The notes under the pieces: generated by a model
Database searches by the model: none
What the model was told of the DNA's origin: nothing
What the model saw: the letters and a program-made list of their open reading frames with translations, nothing else
Shown: positions 1-9,116 of the stretch, piece after piece
Position numbering within the stretch: the stretch's first letter is position 1
How the letters are laid out: every line of letters starts with the position of its first letter
Source of the DNA: Natronocalculus amylovorans
GTDB lineage: Archaea; Halobacteriota; Halobacteria; Halobacteriales; Haloferacaceae
DNA length: 64,000 bases
Reading direction: 5' to 3'
NCBI RefSeq assembly: GCF_023638035.1
Contig: NZ_JAKRVX010000008.1
Coordinates: 62,001-126,000 of the forward strand
Position numbers and translations under genes: made by a program

Positions 1-1191
1 GAAGCCGAAACACAACGAGCAAATGCTGCCCAACTGAACCAATCGCTCAGAGAAGAGGCAGCAATCATGGGTACCGCATTAACTGCAGTTGCGGATCGTG
101 ATCTAAGCAAAAACCCACCGACTGATAGTAATATCACTGCGATGCAGGAGGTTAGCAGTGCATATTTCCGAATGACTCGCGACCTCTCCGCTGTTGTAAC
201 TGATCTCCGATCGTTTGCTCAGAATGTCGAACAGACAACAGAAACAACGTACTCACGTGCGGATGCGCTTCAACACACGCAACACGAACACGCAGAAGAT
301 GTCCGATCGCTTTCTAATCAGCTTCGAACGCAAGCTGAGAAACTCGAAACAGCAAGTGATGAGATGAACAACCTCTCAGCCGTGATTGAGGAGATCGCTT
401 CAAGTACCGAAGAAGTCTCTGTCGAGTCCACACGCGTTGCAGAGAACTCACAGGAAGCCAACAAACAGATTCAGACTGCAGTTACCGTTATGGATGACGT
501 TGAACGCCGTGTTTCGACCGTAACTGAACTCATTGAAACAATGAGCGATCGGATGGACTCGGTTGAGAGCGCAACATCACTCATTGATGAGATTGCAGAC
601 CGTACGAATATCCTCGCTCTTAATGCATCTATTGAGGCTGCACGCGCAGGTGGTAATGGGAACAACGCAGGAGATGGATTTACCGTTGTTGCTGACGAGG
701 TCAAAAATCTTGCAACTCAAACGCAACAGCACTCCGCAACAATCCAATCAGATATTGAGACCACTCTCTCGGATGTGTCTACCGTTCAGACGAATATCCA
801 AACGCTGAGCAGCTCTATCACTGATAGTCGAAATACGGTCGTTGACACCGGTTCAATCTTTGAGGATGTTAACCGATCGATGTCAAACCTTGAAGCATCA
901 ACAAATGAAGTCTCGCGCGCAATTGACGAAGGTGCTGCAACGACTGAGGAAGTAACACAAGCCATTATGTCGGTTGCGGAGGGTGCCCGAACACTTGCAA
1001 CAACTGGCGATCGCGTTGCTAATTCTTCCGAAGAGACTGCGATCGAAATTGGTAATATAAAGTCTGATCTGTCTGCCCTAGGTGAACAGACGACGACACT
1101 CCGGAAAGAACTGGATCAGTTTATTATTCGAGATTTAGCGGAGCTCAATCAGGTAAGCGATGACTCTAGTGCAACGATATCTCCCAAATAA
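1..1191 (+). CDS. Methyl-accepting transducer (Htr-type), C-terminal part
   Basis: The reading frame is open from the first base, so the gene begins outside the window; 396 residues remain. What is left is the cytoplasmic signalling half of a chemotaxis or phototaxis transducer: a short HAMP-like stretch, then long heptad-patterned helices around the conserved hairpin tip (ILALNASIEAARAG, encoded near 610-652) followed by GFTVVADEVKNLA. In this family the tip binds CheW and CheA and sets kinase activity. Sensor and membrane segments are upstream and not visible, so the stimulus cannot be named. The tail ends in a short acidic, Ser-rich stretch. Family assignment is secure. Confidence 0.93.
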   Translation, partial: EAETQRANAAQLNQSLREEAAIMGTALTAVADRDLSKNPPTDSNITAMQEVSSAYFRMTRDLSAVVTDLRSFAQNVEQTTETTYSRADALQHTQHEHAEDVRSLSNQLRTQAEKLETASDEMNNLSAVIEEIASSTEEVSVESTRVAENSQEANKQIQTAVTVMDDVERRVSTVTELIETMSDRMDSVESATSLIDEIADRTNILALNASIEAARAGGNGNNAGDGFTVVADEVKNLATQTQQHSATIQSDIETTLSDVSTVQTNIQTLSSSITDSRNTVVDTGSIFEDVNRSMSNLEASTNEVSRAIDEGAATTEEVTQAIMSVAEGARTLATTGDRVANSSEETAIEIGNIKSDLSALGEQTTTLRKELDQFIIRDLAELNQVSDDSSATISPK

Positions 1192-1790
1192 CAGAGTTTA
1201 AGAGATATTCACGGTATTTATTTGAAAAAAACGTACATACTACGGTGGTACTCAGTAGGTACTGCGATGATTCATAGACGTACTATACTATCTTCATATC
1301 CCTTCGCTGAGCTCGTTATCACCACGTTGGGTAGTATTCTCTTTCTTACTGCAATCTTCACCTCGCTTATTTATTCTGATCCTCTCATTCACTGGCTCTC
1401 ACAACTATTCGTTAGCATTGGTATCCCAACAATACTCATCATAATTGGGTTCAAGATTGAACACCTAGAGTTTACAGCCTCTGAGCAGATTGAAGTGCTC
1501 AAGTGGACCGTTAGTGGGGTGTGTGTCTCAGGTTTGTTATCCTCTTTTATTATTATTCACCAAACTGTTGAGGGGACTATTCTCTCAGAGCCAGGGTATA
1601 TTGTACTCGTCTGTGGATCTGTTGGAGCTGTTGCAGGTACTACCGCCGGAGTTACAGAGAATCAAGGAGAAAGCCCACGACTTGAGTCGTGGATGAATCC
1701 GACAACACACGACGCGAACCGTGAGCGATAGCCAGTTCGAGTCTCCCACGTTGATCCATACCTTTACAGACCAACATTTCGTACTACTGA

Positions 1791-3183
1791 TTGATGAAGC
1801 GAGCCAACCAGTTCGATGTTCACCCGCGCTCTACGAACGGGCGTGAGGTGTTCGTTCGTTGGTTGGATGCTTCTGCGAGTCTCTGGAACGAGACAAACTA
1901 CGCTCGCCGCCAAGCCTTCCTCGAAGACAACGAAACCGTCTGGGATGCTGATACCGGCAGTCTTGAAGGCAAATACAAAGCCGTCCTCAGCAGTTCGGTT
2001 GCCCAGCAAATCATCCGCAAGAACTCCGAAGCGTGGCGGTCGTTCTTTTCTAGCAATGAGAAATACTACGCTGGAATACTCGGTGAGAAACCATCGCCAC
2101 CGGGGTACTGGGGCAATGAAGAAGATGGACGAGTGCTTCGCACCTACGTTCGCAACGACCAGTACACCATCGAGTACGGGAATCGCTCCCGTCTCGAAAT
2201 CCCGATTGGTTCCGAACTCAAAGACGAACTCGGATTAAATCGGAATCAGCGTCTTCGCGTTGAACTATCGGGCGACCCGAAGTGGAGCGGCGAGCAGAAC
2301 CGACTTGAAATTGTGTACGACGAAACCGCTGACACGTTCAGGGCCTTTCAACCAGTCACTATAGACCGTTCTCGACTGGACTCACCACTGGCTTCAGAAG
2401 AAGCCGTCACCAGAAATCCTCGATTTCTGGTTGCCCATCAGACTCTGTCTGATGACCGCTCTGGACGTTGGCGCGAACAACCTCGTCGCCTGCACGACAA
2501 CGATCGGCTCTCAATTCCTGTACGAAGGACGTGACCTGTTCGAGCAGTTCCGTAAAACCACGGAACGAATCGCACACTACCAGTCGCTACTCGAAAACCA
2601 GCGAAAGACCAGCAAGCGCATCGACCGATTGTATCGAAAGCGCACGAATCGCCGCGACCACGCGCAAGACAGTCTTGTTCGTGACCTCGTGGAACGCTTG
2701 CACGACGAAGGTGTTTCGACGTTGTATGTCGGAGACATCAAGGGTGTTCTCTCAACGCATTGGTCGCCGGTTGTGAATGAGAAAACGCACAACTTCTGGG
2801 CTTTCAGACGATTCATCAACCGCCTCGAAGACGTATGTGAAGAGTATGGAACCACGGTTGAAGAAGAATCCGAGGCGTGGACAAGTCAGGAGTGCCCTGG
2901 GTGTGGCGAGCGAGAAGAAACAGTTCGTCATGAGGATTCGTTGACGTGTACGTGTGGGTTTGAGGGGCACGCCGACCTTGGAGCGTCAGAATCGTTCCTA
3001 AGACAGCAGAACAACAAAATAGGGCCGATGGCACGGCCCGTGTACCTCAAGTGGAACAATCACAACTGGCGGGAACACCATAGCCCGCCATCCATTGCGG
3101 TGGAAACAACGGCCAACAAGGAGTACACAAACCAGAGTACCACATCGAGTGGGAATGTCGCTCTTGGGGACTCAGACGACTGA
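1791..3183 (+). pseudogene. tnpB: tnpB (OrfB), frameshifted by a 52-nt insert
   Basis: The 5' part (1791 to about 2405) encodes the TnpB N-terminal half, with the recognisable run [20 protein letters not shown]. The 3' part (from 2458) continues one frame over with the RuvC-like half: [11 protein letters not shown] (motif I, Asp codon 2464-2466), YVGDIKGVL (motif II, GD at 2731-2736), the zinc-ribbon cysteines of CPGCG and CTCGF, and GHADLGAS (motif III, Asp codon 2974-2976). Removing 2406-2457 gives one continuous reading frame with ASEEAALDVG across the junction. TnpB proteins are RNA-guided nucleases encoded by these elements. As it stands no full-length protein is expected. Confidence 0.8.
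2406..2457. repeat. 52-nt double-hairpin insertion inside tnpB
   Basis: The insert holds two perfect stem-loops: CCAGAAATC/GATTTCTGG (2410-2418 and 2422-2430, loop CTC) and CATCAGAC/GTCTGATG (2436-2443 and 2447-2454, loop TCT). Its length is 1 modulo 3, which matches the frame change in tnpB, and the flanking codons join cleanly when it is removed. It has no coding potential. Two adjacent hairpins in about 50 nt resemble palindrome-associated elements moved by IS200/IS605 TnpA enzymes, but that origin is inference. A second TCAGAC-nnn-GTCTGA hairpin lies at 44191-44209. Confidence 0.65.
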
Positions 3184-3226
3184 GACTCCCACGAGAGGAA
3201 TCCCACGACTTCAGTCGTGGGTGGAT
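3040..3226 (+). ncRNA. Possible omega RNA / sense-overlapping transcript at the tnpB 3' end
   Basis: In this element class a guide RNA (omega RNA; sotRNA in Halobacterium) is made from the tnpB 3' end and right end. Here that region ends in the strong hairpin at 3202-3221 followed by GGATGTC, the expected 3' scaffold position. The guide would be the host sequence just beyond the right end (AAAAACGCTAAATC...). The RNA start is a guess and no promoter was identified. The assignment rests on element type and position only. Confidence 0.3.
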
Positions 3227-3737
3227 GTCAAAAACGCTAAATCACTTCAACATATCCGTTTTATTGATTCCCAAACTGCTGATGCGGATGATACAGCTGA
3301 CTCCTTTGTAGATCGGGGTGATATAGCACAATCTACACTGTCAACTGTTTTTTCTGACACTGATCGACAAGCGATTTTACGATATTTTGTTTATTCTGGC
3401 CGTCAAGCAGCACAAATTAGCGAACTGGTGGAGTATCTGATACCACATACCCAAGATGAGATACAGCCAACTGATACAGACTACATGTTTCTTCATGGAC
3501 AGTACACTGCAGCGCTATACAATGAGCATATCCCCAAACTCGAAGCGGTTGATATCATTACATACCATCATCCAACGGCCACAATAACGTACCAACTGGA
3601 CCGATTCGATGAATTGGAGGTCATCCGCATAATTCAATCACTAAGTACAGACTCGTTTTTCACCTCATTTTGATCTACTGACTTTATTTTAAGTGATAGA
3701 CAGTAGACCTTTGTATTCGTACTGTCTCATTTTTATA

Positions 3738-4100
3738 ATGAGTTCTATCCGTCCATCTGAATTGGACGATCGCCGAAACGCAGATGATGAACTGTTTATT
3801 CTCGATATCCGGCCATCGACTGATTTTCAACGTTCGTCTATCGAAGGTAGCTACAACATTCCAGTGTATAACGCACTACGAAAAGGCGATGAATCACCGC
3901 TTCGAGACGAACTTTCAGCAATTCCGCGCGATATAGAAATTATTGTTGTCTGTAAGATGGGCATTGTTGCAAAACGCGCCACCGAAGTGCTCACAACCGA
4001 AGGATACGATGCATCAACACTCAAAGGAGGGATGAGTGGCTGGTCAGGATACAATCGTGGCTCGATCGGCTACAAACTCCGATCGTTCTTTTGGAATTGA
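3738..4100 (+). CDS. Single-domain rhodanese-like protein
   Basis: A 120-residue protein comprising one rhodanese domain: LFILDIRPSTDFQRSSIEGS near the N-terminus, the active-site loop VVCKMGIVAKRA with Cys72, and the closing GGMSGW. Rhodaneses carry a persulfide on this cysteine and transfer sulfane sulfur. A start at 3693 is possible, but ATG at 3738 begins exactly where family members begin (MSSIRPSEL) and follows an AT-rich stretch. The six-residue loop fits a sulfur-transfer rhodanese rather than a Cdc25-type phosphatase. The gene is monocistronic and converges with the kinase gene on the other strand. Confidence 0.9.
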   Translation: MSSIRPSELDDRRNADDELFILDIRPSTDFQRSSIEGSYNIPVYNALRKGDESPLRDELSAIPRDIEIIVVCKMGIVAKRATEVLTTEGYDASTLKGGMSGWSGYNRGSIGYKLRSFFWN

Positions 4101-4124
4101 CAATCGCATCTGAGCGCCTCATTC

Positions 4125-6260
4125 TTACTCGGCGGGGTGAGGAGCAAATACGAATCGAGCACCACCAGCACTCCCAGTTGTTACGTCTACATTCCACTCA
4201 TGTGCGGTTGCGATTTCGTTGACGATCGCTAACCCAAACCCAGTGTTTTCTGGCTTTGTCGAAAAGCCAATCTCAAAGATATCATCGACGAGGTCACGTG
4301 GAATTCCAACACCTGTATCTTCGACGTAGAAGCTGTCTGTCTCCGGTATGTCGCCTACTGTTATTGTTACTGGCTGGGTATTGTGTTCGATTGCATTTCG
4401 GAACAGGTTCTCTAACAGCTGTTGTAACCGTCCAATATCCGCAGTAATAGTTCGGTCTGTTTCGATCTGTAAGTTCGCATCCCCAGTTACGACTGCATCC
4501 CATGCAGTTTGACAGACCTTTGGGATGGAAACGACCTGTGTCGCCCCAATCTCTGTCCCATCCTGTGCAAGTTGGAGTAAATCTTCAATGAGTGTATTCA
4601 TCCGTTCAACCGCAACCTGGATCTGGTCTATATGCTCACTCTCACAGTCATCGCTGAGCAATTCTATCCTTCCCATTGCAACGTTTAATGGCCCTCGAAG
4701 ATCGTGGGAAACGACGCTCGCAAACTGACCCAGTCGCTTATTTTGCTCTTTGAGCTTTCTGTGTTGCTCTTTTTGTTTGGTGATCTCCCGGACAGTAACC
4801 AACACCCCATTAACCGGGTCTTCGTTCAAATAGTTTTGTGCCTTACTTTCGAACCAACACCAGTTCCCAGAGGCGTCCTGAACTCGATACTCTGCTGTGA
4901 CGATTGTTTCGGTATCTTCGAACAGCTGTTGAAACCGTTCGATTACTGTCTCAATATCATCCGGGTGGATGTATTCTGTCGGGTGTTTTCCAGTAACATC
5001 AATTGGCCGAAAGGCTGCTGCGTCAGAAATTGGGCTTTGGTACTGGACATTCATTGACGCCTCGAGAACGAGCATGAAATCTGGGGTGTTCTCGACAAAG
5101 AATCTGAACTGTTCAAGCTCCCTTTCACGCTCTTTTCGATCGGTTATATCTGAGAAAATTGTAATAAATGCACCCTCTCGTGGTGAAAACACAGACACAT
5201 CATAATGTCTGTTCAGTGCCGTTGAGTACTCTTCAAATGAAACACTCGATCCCGTAAGGGCCACCTCTCCAAAAATCTCAATAAACGGATCATTTTCAAG
5301 TCCATCTATTGTCTCCGTCCCGCGACGCCCGATAATCTCCTCTGCAGCCACCTCCATAATCTCCTCAAACCGTTCATTGACTTGTAAATACGTGTAGTCG
5401 ATCGGTTCACCATTCTCATCCGTAACGATCTCTTTGAATGCAATTGCTTGCAGTGACTGTTCGAATAACCCTTCCAGAAGTTGCTGGTTCTCTTGCTGTC
5501 TGGTGACGTCGGTATAGACCCACAAATTTGCACAGCCATTTGGGAGTTCATACGGTACATAATCACGCTCGATCGTTCGACCATCAACGAGTGTGAATGT
5601 TTCACCCTCGACTGGTTCCGTCACTTGTAATCGTTCATCAATTGATCGAATAAACCGATCCGGATCTTTGAACTCGTTTTTAAGTTTATTTGCAATATCC
5701 GGACAGTATGCACCAATGAAGGTCTGTTTGGATTCAGTAACTTCAAATATCTCCAGTAGTTCCTGGTTCACCGCAAGAACCTCTCTCGACTGATCTTCGA
5801 CGAGTACACCTACCGGAAGGTTCTCAATAAGCGTTTCAAAAACCGCTTGTTGTTCTGTGATCTGTGATTCCGCACGGCACTGTGCTGTTGCGTGCTCAAT
5901 TCTATTGGCAAGGAGCTCATACTGTTCTGTCGCGGTTTGTTTCTGTAAATAGTCAGTTACACCCGCTGATATTGCTTCGCTTGCAACCTCTTCGCTCCCT
6001 TTTCCAGTAAATAAAATAAATGGGAGATCAGGATGATTCTGCCGAACCTGTTTCAAAAATTCGATTCCATTGAGCATCGGCATATCATAATCGGAGACGA
6101 TACAGTCGATGGCATTCTCCTCTATCGTCGAAATTGCATTTTTTGCTGATGTTTCCGTTGTCACTGTGATTCGATCGCTATGACGGTTGAGGAATATCGA
6201 TGCCATCTCAATAAATGTCGGATCGTCATCAACATGTAACACGTGAATATCCTGATCCAT
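4125..6260 (-). CDS. Hybrid sensor histidine kinase: receiver, three PAS domains, HisKA, HATPase
   Basis: 711 residues with no membrane segment. Residues 1-125 are a response-regulator receiver with phospho-acceptor Asp57 in VSDYDMP and the acidic pair DDD near position 11. Three PAS domains follow (about 140-265, 268-385 and 388-505; the last contains YIHPDD and a PAC-like W-W-ESK region). The transmitter has the H-box SHDLRGP with His519, the N-box LFRNAIEHN, and G-boxes DTGVGIP and GFGLAI. A receiver placed before PAS domains is a common haloarchaeal layout, implying input from another kinase plus cytoplasmic ligand or redox sensing. No partner regulator gene lies beside it. Signal unknown. 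Confidence 0.93.
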   Translation of the reverse strand: MDQDIHVLHVDDDPTFIEMASIFLNRHSDRITVTTETSAKNAISTIEENAIDCIVSDYDMPMLNGIEFLKQVRQNHPDLPFILFTGKGSEEVASEAISAGVTDYLQKQTATEQYELLANRIEHATAQCRAESQITEQQAVFETLIENLPVGVLVEDQSREVLAVNQELLEIFEVTESKQTFIGAYCPDIANKLKNEFKDPDRFIRSIDERLQVTEPVEGETFTLVDGRTIERDYVPYELPNGCANLWVYTDVTRQQENQQLLEGLFEQSLQAIAFKEIVTDENGEPIDYTYLQVNERFEEIMEVAAEEIIGRRGTETIDGLENDPFIEIFGEVALTGSSVSFEEYSTALNRHYDVSVFSPREGAFITIFSDITDRKERERELEQFRFFVENTPDFMLVLEASMNVQYQSPISDAAAFRPIDVTGKHPTEYIHPDDIETVIERFQQLFEDTETIVTAEYRVQDASGNWCWFESKAQNYLNEDPVNGVLVTVREITKQKEQHRKLKEQNKRLGQFASVVSHDLRGPLNVAMGRIELLSDDCESEHIDQIQVAVERMNTLIEDLLQLAQDGTEIGATQVVSIPKVCQTAWDAVVTGDANLQIETDRTITADIGRLQQLLENLFRNAIEHNTQPVTITVGDIPETDSFYVEDTGVGIPRDLVDDIFEIGFSTKPENTGFGLAIVNEIATAHEWNVDVTTGSAGGARFVFAPHPAE

Positions 6261-6307
6261 GATATGTGTCTCTTATAGACTGTCAGACAGCATGGTAAAT
6301 AATAGTG

Positions 6308-7408
6308 CTATGGTTTCGTTTTGATTGCTTCTTGTTGTATCGTCGGCTGTTCGATGACAAATGAGAGAAGCCGATCAGCATACGATGCAAATGGTGGGCA
6401 CATAACTCCAGCATCTTCGAGCACAGGTCGTGTTTTTGGGTTTGCGTATCGGGTCGGATGATCCAAATAATCAATCGTTGCAGGCTCTGCGGGGAGCTGC
6501 AACCGTTTGAGCACGCTCATCACCAATTTTGCTGTTCGTTTCGATGTCGGTGCCGGTATCACTCTGTGTCCAGTTTCGGTTGCGATTGTCGAAACAAACT
6601 CCGGGACGGAAAGTGGATGTGGGTCACAGAGCTGATATACATTACCACACGTATCTGCGCTCGAACGTAGCGCATCGATCGCATCAATGACGAAATCCTG
6701 TGGAACAACATTGAGCTCTGCAGCAGTACTTTTTGGGAGCTTTGTGATAACTGAACACCAACGTGGTTGACGTAGCAGTAACCGAATTAGATAGTATGGT
6801 CCATCATATTTCCCAGTTACGCCTGTTTTGCTATCCCCAACGACGATTGAAGGTCGATAGATCGTTGCCGGAAATCCGTCGTCCATTTTTTCTTGGACAC
6901 GTACTTCGGCTTCATACTTGCTCCACTCGTAGTAATTATTGAACTGCTGGCCCTCTTTCAGGTGTGATTCAGTAAAGACACCATCGTATCTACCGCTTAC
7001 GTAACACGTGCTTACGTAGTGGAACCGATCGACACCAAGTTGTGCTGCAACACTGAGAACGTGTTCCGTCCCACGAATATTGACCGCCCTTGCAATGTCT
7101 GGATCCACTGCCAAATCATATACTGCTGCAAGATGGTATAGCTCTGAGACGGCTGTTAGTTCGGGTAGCACATCCGAAAGTCCCAGCTCTGGGCGTGTGA
7201 TATCCCCCTCGTATAGTTGTATTGCATCTCGGTCGCTCGTAATCTCTTGAGCGCGTTTCTCTGCACGTCCTCGATAAGCTGGTTGGATAAGACAGGCAAT
7301 CGGTCCATCTCCGTGATCGATGAGGCGCTCAACAAGGGCTGACCCAAGAAATCCAGGAAACCCAGTCAGTAAGACCGTTGGTTGAGGAGACCTTGACTCT
7401 ATACTCAT
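6308..7408 (-). CDS. Extended SDR, thioester-reductase/fatty-acyl-reductase-like
   Basis: 366 residues. The N-terminal Rossmann motif TGFPGFLGS (15-23), the serine of YVSTCYVSG and the catalytic pair Tyr160/Lys164 (YEWSK) define an extended short-chain dehydrogenase. The pattern (GDIT, LYHLAAVYDLAV, RPSIVVGDSKTG) is closest to the NAD-binding_4 group (thioester reductase, fatty-acyl reductase) rather than sugar epimerases. Its ATG overlaps the stop of the preceding aldehyde dehydrogenase gene by 4 nt, so the two are translationally coupled and likely act on related long-chain acyl or aldehyde substrates. Substrate is inferred only. Confidence 0.8.
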   Translation of the reverse strand: MSIESRSPQPTVLLTGFPGFLGSALVERLIDHGDGPIACLIQPAYRGRAEKRAQEITSDRDAIQLYEGDITRPELGLSDVLPELTAVSELYHLAAVYDLAVDPDIARAVNIRGTEHVLSVAAQLGVDRFHYVSTCYVSGRYDGVFTESHLKEGQQFNNYYEWSKYEAEVRVQEKMDDGFPATIYRPSIVVGDSKTGVTGKYDGPYYLIRLLLRQPRWCSVITKLPKSTAAELNVVPQDFVIDAIDALRSSADTCGNVYQLCDPHPLSVPEFVSTIATETGHRVIPAPTSKRTAKLVMSVLKRLQLPAEPATIDYLDHPTRYANPKTRPVLEDAGVMCPPFASYADRLLSFVIEQPTIQQEAIKTKP

Positions 7409-9018
7409 CGAAGCCTCCTGTGGGACCCCATCTGTTTACTAAGGCTCTGTATGCGCCGCTGTATCCGTGTGAGTGCAATCAACCCGTGTATGTACCACGC
7501 GTTCGGGAGAAACGCTGGTGCCGTAATGGGACCCACCTGAGACGTTGCTACTGTCTTTGGTTCCATGAATCGATGGAGGCCTTCTGGTCCGTGTCGCCGT
7601 CCTAATCCGGAGTGTTTGACGCCACCCATTGGTGTGTCGACTGCAGCCCAGCCAGCAATATAGCCATCGTTGATGCACACTGTTCCACAGTCAAGCTGAC
7701 TGGCGACCGTCTGGGCACGGTCCTGGTTTTTACTCCATACGCTTGCGTTTAGTCCATACATCGAATCGTTTGCTTTGGTAATTGCTTCAGTGACACCAGA
7801 GACAGAATATACCGATACGACTGGACCGAATGTCTCCTCAGTCGCAACCTGCATCGTTTCAGTCACGTTTGTGAGCACGGTTGGTTCATAACAGAAGGGC
7901 CCAATATCCGTTCGTCTCCGTCCCCCTGTCAGAACCTCTGCACCATGTGTTACCGCATCTGAGACGTGTGATTCGACTCGATCGAGCTGTTTTTGATTAA
8001 TCAACGATCCCATCTCGGCGTCGAATGTTGTCTCCGTCCCAAGTGTAAGCCGCCTTGTTGCTCCAATAAACTCGCTTATGAACGAATCAAAGACCGACTC
8101 ATCAACATAGAGTCGCTCCGTAGACAGACACAGCTGGCCTGCATTTGTAAAACACGCTTGGACAGCACCGCGGGCCGCCGTCTCTATATCTGCATCATCA
8201 AGCACAATCAGTGGGTTCTTTCCACCCAACTCAAGTGAGCAGTCAATGAGGTTTTCACCTGCACGCGCTGCAACAACCCGGCCGGTTTCCGTGCTTCCTG
8301 TAAACGTAATGTAATCTACCGTATCGATTAATTTCGACCCGACGACGGCCCCCTCACCGGTTACGACTTGGAAAACGTCGTCTGGAAGCCCTGCCTCAGT
8401 GAGTAGCTCACACAGTGCAAGTGCGATAAACGGTGTCTTTTCATCCGGTTTGAGCACAATCGTATTTCCGCCAATGAGCGCCGCAACAGCATCCGTCACC
8501 GAGAGTGTCAGTGGGTAGTTCCACGGTGAAATCACCCCCACAACGCCAACTGGTTCATATACTACTTTTGCAGTCGTTGCTGGTGGCAGTGCCCCGCGAC
8601 GAACTGTTGGCGTGAGTTCATCCGTCACACTCTCTGCATAGTACGAGCACGTCTGAGGGACATCAAGTAGTTCCTCAACCGCATCGGTTCGCGATTTCCC
8701 GGTTTCTACCTGCACCAAATCCAGTAGCCATTTTTGTCGTTCAAGCACAAGATCAGCAAACCGGTTTATGATTGCACTCCGCTCCGATATTGAGGTCTGT
8801 TTCCACGATTTTTGGGCTCTTCGGCTTCGTTCAACAGCACGCCCAACTGATGCTTTCGAACAGTTTGGAACTGCGCCGATCGATTCATTTGTTGCTGGTG
8901 CAACTACGTCGATCGTTTCCGACTCAGGTGTGCGAACCAGAGCCGCAAGGTGCTGAAGGGAACGTGTATCAACTGTGGTTGTCGAAAGCACACGTGGCTC
9001 TGTGTCTGAGGAGGACAT
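7405..9018 (-). CDS. NAD(P)-dependent aldehyde dehydrogenase
   Basis: 537 residues, full ALDH fold. Catalytic residues are visible: Asn167 in PWNYP, Glu263 in LELGGKNP, and nucleophile Cys297 in NAGQLCLST. ETFGPVVSVY and GGVKHSGLGRR complete the family signature. It is nearest the succinate-semialdehyde/medium-chain aldehyde group. A C-terminal tail of about 50 residues after the last motif ends in an amphipathic Arg-rich stretch (LTRIQRRIQSL), which could dock the enzyme to the membrane, as in fatty aldehyde dehydrogenases. It is the first gene of a two-gene operon with the thioester-reductase-like SDR. Exact substrate not determinable. Confidence 0.9.
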   Translation of the reverse strand: MSSSDTEPRVLSTTTVDTRSLQHLAALVRTPESETIDVVAPATNESIGAVPNCSKASVGRAVERSRRAQKSWKQTSISERSAIINRFADLVLERQKWLLDLVQVETGKSRTDAVEELLDVPQTCSYYAESVTDELTPTVRRGALPPATTAKVVYEPVGVVGVISPWNYPLTLSVTDAVAALIGGNTIVLKPDEKTPFIALALCELLTEAGLPDDVFQVVTGEGAVVGSKLIDTVDYITFTGSTETGRVVAARAGENLIDCSLELGGKNPLIVLDDADIETAARGAVQACFTNAGQLCLSTERLYVDESVFDSFISEFIGATRRLTLGTETTFDAEMGSLINQKQLDRVESHVSDAVTHGAEVLTGGRRRTDIGPFCYEPTVLTNVTETMQVATEETFGPVVSVYSVSGVTEAITKANDSMYGLNASVWSKNQDRAQTVASQLDCGTVCINDGYIAGWAAVDTPMGGVKHSGLGRRHGPEGLHRFMEPKTVATSQVGPITAPAFLPNAWYIHGLIALTRIQRRIQSLSKQMGSHRRLR

Positions 9019-9116
9019 TTCGTATCTATCTGTATATTTTCCCGACTTACCGTATAGTTACACGATTTTCCGATGTGAGAACGGAACTACAGTTCACGCC
9101 GTGTTTGGGTCGTGGT

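Larger units (their letters stand above)
1668..3228 (+). mobile_element. IS1341-type (IS200/IS605 superfamily) tnpB-only element
   Basis: The element carries only a tnpB gene and no tnpA. Near each end lies the same subterminal hairpin: CCCACGACTTGAGTCGTGG at 1674-1692 on the left and CCCACGACTTCAGTCGTGGG at 3202-3221 on the right, the latter followed by TGGATGTC. Elements of this superfamily move as single strands, have no terminal inverted repeats and make no target duplication. The exact ends are therefore inferred from the hairpins and from where the interrupted host gene resumes, within about 10 nt. Without its own TnpA it would need a transposase in trans. Right-end remnants of similar elements occur elsewhere in the window. 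Confidence 0.75.
1267..3673 (+). pseudogene. Membrane sensor gene with C-terminal DUF7344-like domain, split by an IS1341-type element
   Basis: Two halves of one gene flank an IS1341-type element. The 5' half (to about 1670) encodes four hydrophobic segments ending in a Gly-rich helix. The 3' half (about 3229-3673) encodes a winged-helix-like C-terminal domain with the pattern DRQAILRYFVY followed by ALYNEHIPKLEAVDIITY, which resembles the haloarchaeal DUF7344 domain. The frames differ by one, which a 1,561-nt insertion (1668-3228) would explain. ATG at 1267 is preferred to an upstream TTG at 1222. Architecture and family are recalled, not searched; the original function is unknown. The split means the full-length protein is not made unless the element excises. 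Confidence 0.7.
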
